Assembly: GCA_023419995.1 (NCBI GenBank)
Contig: JAEZXF010000544.1
Location: 1-5,157 of the forward strand
Length of the DNA: 5,157 nt
Reading direction: 5' to 3'
Source of the DNA: Pseudomonadota bacterium
GTDB taxonomy: Bacteria; Pseudomonadota; Alphaproteobacteria; Rhizobiales; Rhizobiaceae
Part shown: one piece after another, positions 1 through 5,157 of the stretch
Layout of the letters: each line of letters opens with the position of its first letter
How positions within the stretch are numbered: position 1 is the first letter of the stretch
Made by a program: the position numbers and the translations under genes
Notes under the pieces: generated by a model
The model's input: the letters and a program-made list of their open reading frames with translations, nothing else
Told to the model about the DNA's origin: nothing
Database searches by the model: none

Positions 1-812
1 CGGCCGGAATTGTCGTCGATCACCTTCTTCAGGTCGTCGGGCAGGCTGTCGTAGCGGGCCTTGTTCATGGCGAGGACGAAGGTGGCGGTGTAGAGCGCCT
101 CGCCCTCGGCGAACTCGGTGTGATGGCTGACGAGCTCCTCGACCTTGACCGAGGGCGCGACCTCCCACGGGATGACGGCGCCGTCGATGACGCCGCGCGA
201 CAGCGCCTCGGTGACGGCCGGGACCGGCATGCCGATCGGCGTCGCGCCGAGCTCGCCGAGAAGCACGTTGATGATGCGGCTCGGCGCGCGCACCTTCATG
301 CCGCGCAGGTCCTCGAGCTTCTCGACGGCGCGGTTGGCGTGGATGGCGCCGGGGCCGTGCACCCATGTCGCGATCATGTGCACGCCGGCGAACTCGCCGT
401 CCTTCATGTGCGCCTCGAAGAAGTCCCAATAGGCCTTCGACGTCGCCTCGGCATTGGTCATGATGAAGGGAAGCTCGAACACCTCCGTGCTGGGGAAGCG
501 GCCCGGCGTGTATCCCGGCAGCGTCCAGACGATGTCCACCGTGCCGTCCTGCGCCTGGTCGATCAGCTGCGGCGGCGTGCCGCCGAGCTGCATGGCCGGG
601 TAGCGCTCGATCTTGATGCGCCCGCCGGACGCGGCCTCGACCCGGTCGGCCCAGGGATAGAGCAGGTTGACCGGGACGTTGGCCTGCCCCGGCAGGAACT
701 GGTGAAGCCGCAGCGTCACCTCCTGCGCCGAGGCGGCGCCGGGCGCAGCCAGCAGGCCGGACGCCACCAGCGCGGCCGAAGCCAGGAAAGAGCGCCTGAA
801 CAAGGATATCAT
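1..812 (-). CDS. dctP: TRAP transporter solute-binding protein, DctP family (C-terminus cut off by window edge)
   Basis: Periplasmic receptor of a tripartite ATP-independent periplasmic transporter; it would capture a small, usually carboxylated, solute and deliver it to a DctQ/DctM membrane pair. I translated 270 residues with no stop, against about 330 for the family, so roughly 60 C-terminal residues lie outside. Residues 1-29 form an export signal with RRSFL at 6-10, a hydrophobic stretch and an ASA|Q cleavage site after residue 29. Mature-domain family hallmarks are LEDLRGMKVRAPS (166-178), whose R175 matches the conserved substrate-carboxylate arginine, and the segment from P198 to W216 with GVIDGAVIPW. 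The start is supported by GGGAGA upstream. DctQ and DctM genes are not visible and may lie beyond position 1. The family call is firm. The substrate cannot be read, and the symbol is a family name rather than proof of C4-dicarboxylate uptake. Confidence 0.93.
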   Translation of the reverse strand, partial: MISLFRRSFLASAALVASGLLAAPGAASAQEVTLRLHQFLPGQANVPVNLLYPWADRVEAASGGRIKIERYPAMQLGGTPPQLIDQAQDGTVDIVWTLPGYTPGRFPSTEVFELPFIMTNAEATSKAYWDFFEAHMKDGEFAGVHMIATWVHGPGAIHANRAVEKLEDLRGMKVRAPSRIINVLLGELGATPIGMPVPAVTEALSRGVIDGAVIPWEVAPSVKVEELVSHHTEFAEGEALYTATFVLAMNKARYDSLPDDLKKVIDDNSG

Positions 813-818
813 CGTCGT

Positions 819-824
819 TCTCCC
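819..824 (-). promoter_or_regulatory. Ribosome binding site of the TRAP solute-binding protein gene
   Basis: Read on the minus strand, GGGAGA lies six bases before the ATG at 812-810 (seven if counted from its GGAG core). This is a near-ideal Shine-Dalgarno position and fixes the start that yields a complete export signal. Confidence 0.7.
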
Positions 825-880
825 GAATGAGGAGCGGCCACGGAGCCGTGCTGCGCGCGACTCCCGCCGACCCGTCGTGG

Positions 881-1189
881 TCAGCTCGATACCACCCCGG
901 AAGCCCACAGGAAAAGCCAGAACACGCCGAAGCCCGCCAGGATGGCGAAAAGGCGGAGGTTCATCTGCCGGCGCAGCGCCTGCGTCTCCTCATCCCTCGC
1001 CACGCCGACATTGAAGGCGACGGGGATGACGTTGGCGTAGCCCGGCAACCCGAACCGGAGCGGTCGCCGGCCCGAGCGCTCCTCGATGCGGTAGCAGAGG
1101 CGCGTGGCCGAGACGAGCACGGCGACGAGGGCCGCGCCCCACAGGCCGCTCAGCACGAAGAAGATCGACGTAGCGATTCCGGTTTCCAT
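881..1189 (-). CDS. Small two-helix membrane protein of unknown function
   Basis: Encodes 102 residues that I do not recognise. Residues 5-29 and 80-100 are strongly hydrophobic and should form two membrane helices. The loop between them (30-79) is arginine-rich (R30, R34, R38, R41, R42, R45, R65, R73, R74, R79), which by the positive-inside rule puts the loop in the cytoplasm and both ends outside. The loop carries GLPGYANVIPVAFNVGVA (47-64), which looks more constrained than a linker. A GGAG lies ten bases before the ATG. The gene ends 68 bp before the TRAP solute-binding gene on the same strand with no convincing terminator between, so cotranscription is likely. It is not a normal DctQ, which has about 160-180 residues and four helices. 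A TRAP accessory role is only a guess from position. Confidence 0.7.
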   Translation of the reverse strand: METGIATSIFFVLSGLWGAALVAVLVSATRLCYRIEERSGRRPLRFGLPGYANVIPVAFNVGVARDEETQALRRQMNLRLFAILAGFGVFWLFLWASGVVSS

Positions 1190-1258
1190 TCAGGCGACGC
1201 TCCGCACCCCGATCCATGCCCCGCCGGGCGGGAATCCCCGCGTCCGGCGGCGCACCTT

Positions 1259-1288
1259 AATCCGGGATCGCACCGCCGCCAATCCGGG
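1259..1288. repeat. Direct repeat AATCCGGG, two copies 22 bp apart
   Basis: Two perfect 8-bp copies occur at 1259-1266 and 1281-1288. The start-to-start distance of 22 bp is about two helical turns, so a dimeric regulator could contact both from one face of the DNA. They sit between divergent genes. Function is inferred from position only, and chance is possible in GC-rich DNA. Confidence 0.35.
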
Positions 1289-1342
1289 TCGGCGGCCGTC
1301 CCGCTTACAACCGCGCAAATGCCGTGATAGGTCGGTGCGATC
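1266..1342. repeat. Perfect 10-bp inverted repeat with nested hairpin
   Basis: GATCGCACCG at 1266-1275 is the exact reverse complement of CGGTGCGATC at 1333-1342, with 57 bases between. Inside the loop, GCCGCC (1275-1280) can pair with GGCGGC (1291-1296) across ten bases. The right arm ends 16 bases before the ribosome binding site of the downstream gene. If transcription starts before 1266, the leader could fold into a long stem with an internal hairpin. Otherwise the arms may be separated protein-binding sites. Confidence 0.4.
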
Positions 1343-1358
1343 GGCCCGCCGCCACCGC

Positions 1359-1364
1359 AAAGGA
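1359..1364 (+). promoter_or_regulatory. Ribosome binding site that decides the start of the exported-protein gene
   Basis: AAAGGA lies seven bases before the ATG at 1372. An in-frame ATG exists at 1324, but it would put 16 charged residues before the signal peptide, so 1372 is preferred. Confidence 0.7.
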
Positions 1365-1371
1365 CATCCCG

Positions 1372-1800
1372 ATGCAGCTTCGCCTGCTTGTCGCCGCCGC
1401 CTGCCTCGCCCTCCCCTCCGTCGCGCAGGCCGGACCGGCCGCCGACGCGGTGGCGCGGTTCTACGCCAGCCCGGGCACGGAGCTGAAGCCCGAGATGCGC
1501 CGCTACTTCACCGATCCGGCACGCGACGTCCTCGACCGCGAGGAGGCGACGGGCGCAGGCTGCGTCCCCACCGGCTTCGCCGTCGACGTGCCGGGCCACG
1601 ACGCGGCGGAGCTGAAGCGAACGCTCGAGCTTCGCGAGTCGGTGCAGGGCGACGGCGCCATCGTCATGGCCTATTTCCGCCTGTCGGGCGAGCAGCGCGC
1701 GATCGAATGGACGCTCTCCCGGCAGGGCCGGTCGTGGCTGGTCGCGGACGTGATGAGCCTGCAGGGCGGCTGGCGGCTGAGCGACCTGCCCTGCGGCTGA
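1372..1800 (+). CDS. Exported protein of unknown function, possibly NTF2-like
   Basis: Encodes 142 residues. The first 20 form a classic Sec signal peptide: a short basic start (R4), a hydrophobic core LLVAAACLALP, and an AQA|G cleavage site after A20. The mature 122-residue protein begins with a helix-like DAVARFY (25-31). It ends with an alternating pattern, IEWTLSRQGRSWLVADVM (111-128), that resembles the terminal strands of NTF2-like or DUF3828-type domains. That likeness is from memory and weak. The mature part has just two cysteines, C64 and C141, which could form one disulfide in the periplasm. C11 is inside the signal core and lacks a lipobox context, so this is not an obvious lipoprotein. 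It is transcribed apart from both neighbours and converges on the GGDEF-EAL gene. Export is well supported; the molecular role is unknown. Confidence 0.78.
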   Translation: MQLRLLVAAACLALPSVAQAGPAADAVARFYASPGTELKPEMRRYFTDPARDVLDREEATGAGCVPTGFAVDVPGHDAAELKRTLELRESVQGDGAIVMAYFRLSGEQRAIEWTLSRQGRSWLVADVMSLQGGWRLSDLPCG

Positions 1801-1812
1801 GCCGCCTTCAGC
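1793..1812. terminator. Possible overlapping bidirectional terminator between convergent genes
   Basis: Two alternative small stems cover the 7-bp gap between the convergent stop codons: GCGGC (1793-1797) with GCCGC (1801-1805), and GCTGA (1796-1800) with TCAGC (1808-1812). In the second stem the TGA stop of each gene lies in an arm. No T-run follows on either strand, so intrinsic termination would be inefficient. It may be chance or simply a compact gene junction. Confidence 0.25.
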
Positions 1813-3892
1813 TCACCAGTTGCAGCCCACGGCGGCCCTTGCGCGGCGAGCGCGCGGCAAGCCATTCGCGCGTCTGCGCCTTGGGCATCGGGTAGGCGAT
1901 CGAATAGCCCTGCACCTGGTCGCAGCCCAGCTCCAGCAGGAAGGACAGCTCCGCCTCCGTCTCGGCGCCCTCGGCGACGATGGCGATGCCGAGGCCGCGC
2001 GCGAGGTCGGTGATGGCGCGGACGATCTTGGCGTTCTCGGCGTCGGCGTCGATGTTCTGGACGAAGCGGCGGTCGATCTTGAGCCGGTCGATCTCGGTCG
2101 GGCTGACATGGCTGAGCGAGGCGTAGCCGGTGCCGAAATCGTCGAGCTCGAGATGGACGCCGGCGGCGCGGATCGCGCGCAGCTTCGCGGCGATGCCGGT
2201 CTTCTCATCGTCGAGGATGACGGATTCGACGATCTCCAGCGCCAGGCTCTGCGGCGGCAGGCCGGCATCGCGCAGGGTCGCGAACAGGAACTCGATAAAG
2301 TCCGGCTCGCGCAGCTCGGTGCCGGAGACGTTGATCGCCAGCCGCGCGAACTCGATGCCCTCGCGCCGCCACAGCGCCGCCTCGCCGATCGCCTTGCGCA
2401 TGACGATGCGGCCGATCGCCGGCATGTAGCCCGCCTTCTCGGCGACGGGGATGAACTCGTCCGGCCGCACCAGGCCGCGTCGCGGATGCGGCCAGCGAAC
2501 CAGCGCCTCGATGCCGGCGATGGAGCCGTCGGCCAGCGACACCTGCGGCTGGAAGTAGACGCTGAAGGCGTGGTTCGCGACAGCCTCGGCGATGTCGTGC
2601 TCCAGCTGCTTGCGGTGCTCGAGCTCGCGCCTCAGCTCACCCGAGAAGAAGCTGTGCGAGCCCCTTGCCTGCTTCTTCGCCGCGTAGAGGGCGAGGTCGG
2701 CGTGGACGAGGAGGTCCGAGGCGTTGTCGGCGTCGACCGGGTAGACGGCGATGCCGGCGCTGGCGCCGCACAGGATCGTCGCGCCTTCGTGCAGGATGGG
2801 CTCGTTGATCGCGCCGAGGATGCGCTGCGCGAACTCATCGATGTCGCGCGGGCTGCCCGCCGCCGGCATGACCATGACGAACTCGTCGCCGCCGAGCCGG
2901 GCGCAGATGTCGGTGTCGCGCGAGGCCGCCCGCATGCGCTGGGCGGTCGTGACCAGCACGTGGTCGCCCGCCGCGTGGCCGAGCGTGTCGTTGATCTGCT
3001 TGAAGCGGTCGAGGTCGATCTGGATGACCGCCAGCCGCTCGCCCCGCCGCTCGGCCGACTTCAGCAGCGTGTCGAAATGGTCGCGCATGAAGATGCGGTT
3101 GTTGAGGCCGGTCAGCCCGTCATGCGCGGCGATGAAGGCCATGGCGTTGCGCGCCTCGACCAGCTCGCTAGTGCGGCGGCGGATCATGTCGGTCATCGGC
3201 CGGAAGATGAACAGGGCGATGATGCACAGGACCCCGATCATCGCGAAGAACAGGGTGCGGTGAAGCGTCAGCATCTGGTCGAGCAGCTTCAGCGAATCCG
3301 CGGCCAGATGCTCGCCGAGCGCCGTGTAGCCGTCGAGCGCGGCGCCCGCCACCGTGTCGTCGAGCAGCGCCCATTCGCTGCCCAGCCGATAGGCCCCGTC
3401 GGCGTTGTCCTCGCCGAAGCGCGCCTCGAGGACGGAGATGACGCGCCAGCTGTTGGCGGCGAGGTTGGAGGTGAAGTAGTCGAGATGGTGCGGGCCGCTG
3501 AACAGGATCGTGCGCACGGTCTGCGAGGCGAGCGAGGCGTCGCTCGTATGCATCGTCTCGAGGATGTTGTCGAAGTTCAGCTCGAACTGCCGCGTCGAGG
3601 CGCGCAATGAGACGATCAGCGGCCGCTGCAGCTCGGGCGTGGCCAGGCGCGCGGCGTTCGACAGGAAGACGATGCGCTGCGACAGCGTCTTCTGGGAATC
3701 GACCAGCGCCACCAGGGCGTCGTCGCGCTGGTGCGTCGCCATCATGTGCTGGAGGAGGAGGTAGGTCGCCAGCGCCATCGCCGCCACCAGCAGCAGCGCG
3801 CCCCAGTACGCGCTCCTGATGAACAGGATCAGTCTGTCAGCGCCGGAGCGCTGCCGGCTGGCCGATGTCATCAACGCCCCGTCCCCCGTCAT
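1808..3892 (-). CDS. Membrane-bound GGDEF-EAL protein (diguanylate cyclase / c-di-GMP phosphodiesterase) with PilJ-like sensor region
   Basis: A 694-residue inner-membrane enzyme predicted to make and degrade cyclic di-GMP. In order: cytoplasmic N-terminus; helix 1 (about 29-49); periplasmic region (50-212) with LVDSQKTLSQRIVFLSNAA (63-81), resembling the PilJ-type transducer N-terminal domain; helix 2 (213-230); GGDEF domain (about 250-415); EAL domain (about 430-680). The GGDEF motif (334-338) is intact and an inhibitory I-site RxxD (R325-D328) sits the canonical five residues before it. The EAL motif (462-464), N521, E553, the DDFGTGY loop (584-590), K605, E641 and QGY (661-663) all match active phosphodiesterases. 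By motif neither domain is degenerate, so net output cannot be predicted. An in-frame ATG at 3871 (residue 8) has GGGGGA ten bases upstream and may be the true start. The ATG at 3892 has only GGTGA at three bases. The gene is divergent from mutL and looks monocistronic. Confidence 0.95.
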   Translation of the reverse strand: MTGDGALMTSASRQRSGADRLILFIRSAYWGALLLVAAMALATYLLLQHMMATHQRDDALVALVDSQKTLSQRIVFLSNAARLATPELQRPLIVSLRASTRQFELNFDNILETMHTSDASLASQTVRTILFSGPHHLDYFTSNLAANSWRVISVLEARFGEDNADGAYRLGSEWALLDDTVAGAALDGYTALGEHLAADSLKLLDQMLTLHRTLFFAMIGVLCIIALFIFRPMTDMIRRRTSELVEARNAMAFIAAHDGLTGLNNRIFMRDHFDTLLKSAERRGERLAVIQIDLDRFKQINDTLGHAAGDHVLVTTAQRMRAASRDTDICARLGGDEFVMVMPAAGSPRDIDEFAQRILGAINEPILHEGATILCGASAGIAVYPVDADNASDLLVHADLALYAAKKQARGSHSFFSGELRRELEHRKQLEHDIAEAVANHAFSVYFQPQVSLADGSIAGIEALVRWPHPRRGLVRPDEFIPVAEKAGYMPAIGRIVMRKAIGEAALWRREGIEFARLAINVSGTELREPDFIEFLFATLRDAGLPPQSLALEIVESVILDDEKTGIAAKLRAIRAAGVHLELDDFGTGYASLSHVSPTEIDRLKIDRRFVQNIDADAENAKIVRAITDLARGLGIAIVAEGAETEAELSFLLELGCDQVQGYSIAYPMPKAQTREWLAARSPRKGRRGLQLVS

Positions 3893-4009
3893 TCGTCACC
3901 GACCACGTGCCCATGCAGAGGTTAAGAAGTGGAGAGGAACGGCGGGCGGCGGCGGGGCGTTCGGCTGCAATGGTTAGCAGCGCGTCTCCAGGCGGCGGCG
4001 AATCCGCGT

Positions 4010-4042
4010 GCACGGGCGGGCGACGCCCTGACGCGCCCGTGC
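4010..4042. repeat. Perfect 9-bp inverted repeat bracketing the mutL -35 element
   Basis: GCACGGGCG at 4010-4018 is the exact reverse complement of CGCCCGTGC at 4034-4042, with a 15-base centre. That centre contains a smaller GGC-GAC-GCC palindrome (4019-4027) followed by the proposed -35 hexamer (4028-4033). The right arm fills the first half of the promoter spacer. Arm centres are 24 bp apart, just over two helical turns, suiting a dimeric regulator. A cruciform or a terminator without a T-run is also possible. Confidence 0.5.
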
Positions 4043-4057
4043 GAATCCCTCTATGAT
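4028..4057 (+). promoter_or_regulatory. Predicted sigma70-type promoter of mutL, likely leaderless
   Basis: CTGACG (4028-4033, four of six matches to TTGACA) and TATGAT (4052-4057, five of six to TATAAT) are 18 bases apart. Counting the last T of the -10 as -7 puts the start site at 4064, the A of the mutL ATG. No purine-rich Shine-Dalgarno sequence precedes that ATG, which fits a leaderless mRNA. Confidence 0.5.
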
Positions 4058-4063
4058 CGCGGC

Positions 4064-5157
<1,094 letters not shown>

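Larger units (their letters stand above)
1190..1371. other. Divergent intergenic region with several repeats
   Basis: These 182 bp separate the minus-strand membrane-protein gene from the plus-strand exported-protein gene, so promoters for both should lie here. I found no strong sigma70 match; the best plus-strand candidate, TTACAA at 1305-1310 with GATAGG at 1326-1331, has a 15-base spacer and is weak. The region holds a GC palindrome (CCCGCC-G-GGCGGG, 1220-1232), a direct repeat AATCCGGG (1259-1266 and 1281-1288), a 10-bp inverted repeat (1266-1275 and 1333-1342), and a nested hairpin (1275-1280 with 1291-1296). I see no convincing coding sequence. Confidence 0.6.
3893..4063. other. Divergent intergenic region between the GGDEF-EAL gene and mutL
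   Basis: These 171 bp hold the mutL promoter and a 9-bp inverted repeat at the mutL end. For the GGDEF-EAL gene I found no convincing -35/-10 pair on the minus strand. Two motifs resembling CtrA half-sites occur: GGTTAA at 3920-3925, and ATGGTTAG at 3970-3977 (7 of 8 bases against ATGGTTAA). A GC-rich stretch at 3940-3960 contains nothing recognisable. Confidence 0.55.

Noticed and set aside
120..830. A 236-codon open frame on the plus strand opposite the TRAP gene
   Set aside because: The translation is arginine- and aspartate-rich without motifs. The minus strand has a signal peptide, ribosome binding site and DctP hallmarks.
839..850. Small CACG-GAGC-CGTG hairpin between the membrane-protein gene and the TRAP gene as a terminator
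   Set aside because: The stem is only four base pairs and no T-run follows on the minus strand.
1220..1232. GC palindrome CCCGCC-G-GGCGGG as an operator or terminator
   Set aside because: Short, pure-GC palindromes are expected by chance at this base composition, the single-base centre cannot form an RNA loop, and no T-run follows.
1104..1895. A 263-codon plus-strand frame overlapping the exported-protein gene
   Set aside because: It is arginine- and proline-rich low complexity, spans an intergenic region and two real genes, and its frame competes with one that has a clear signal peptide and ribosome binding site.
1820..3610. A 596-codon open frame on the plus strand opposite the GGDEF-EAL gene
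   Set aside because: Its translation is low-complexity, rich in A, R, D, G, V and E with no hydrophobic segments or motifs. This is the usual shadow of a GC-rich gene. The minus strand has a complete set of catalytic motifs.

Overview
The window is very GC-rich, its codons mostly end in G or C, and it reads as a chromosomal segment of an alphaproteobacterium. The MutL N-terminus (with [10 protein letters not shown]) and the TRAP solute-binding protein resemble Hyphomicrobiales (Rhizobiales) proteins. That placement is inferred from remembered family sequences and was not searched.

Layout: (1) positions 1-812, minus strand, is a TRAP-transporter periplasmic solute-binding protein of the DctP family, with its C-terminus cut off by the window edge. 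(2) 881-1189, minus strand, is an unassigned 102-residue two-helix membrane protein just upstream of it, probably on the same transcript. (3) 1190-1371 is a divergent intergenic region rich in inverted and direct repeats. (4) 1372-1800, plus strand, is an uncharacterised exported protein of 142 residues. (5) 1808-3892, minus strand, converges on it with a 7-bp gap and encodes a membrane-bound GGDEF-EAL protein with a PilJ-like periplasmic region. (6) 3893-4063 is a second divergent intergenic region. It holds a good sigma70-like promoter and a perfect 9-bp inverted repeat. (7) 4064 to the end, plus strand, is mutL, cut off after its ATPase and transducer domains.

The genes do not form one pathway. 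The TRAP protein and its small neighbour look like part of an uptake locus whose permease genes would lie beyond position 1. The GGDEF-EAL protein is a stand-alone cyclic-di-GMP signalling enzyme with both active sites apparently intact. mutL is a mismatch-repair housekeeping gene. Gene content is ordinary. I saw no mobile element, CRISPR array, RNA gene, toxin-antitoxin pair or defence system. The items most worth a second look are the mutL promoter, which predicts a leaderless mRNA and is overlapped by an inverted repeat, the structured leader of the exported-protein gene, and departures from the usual MutL sequence in its transducer domain.
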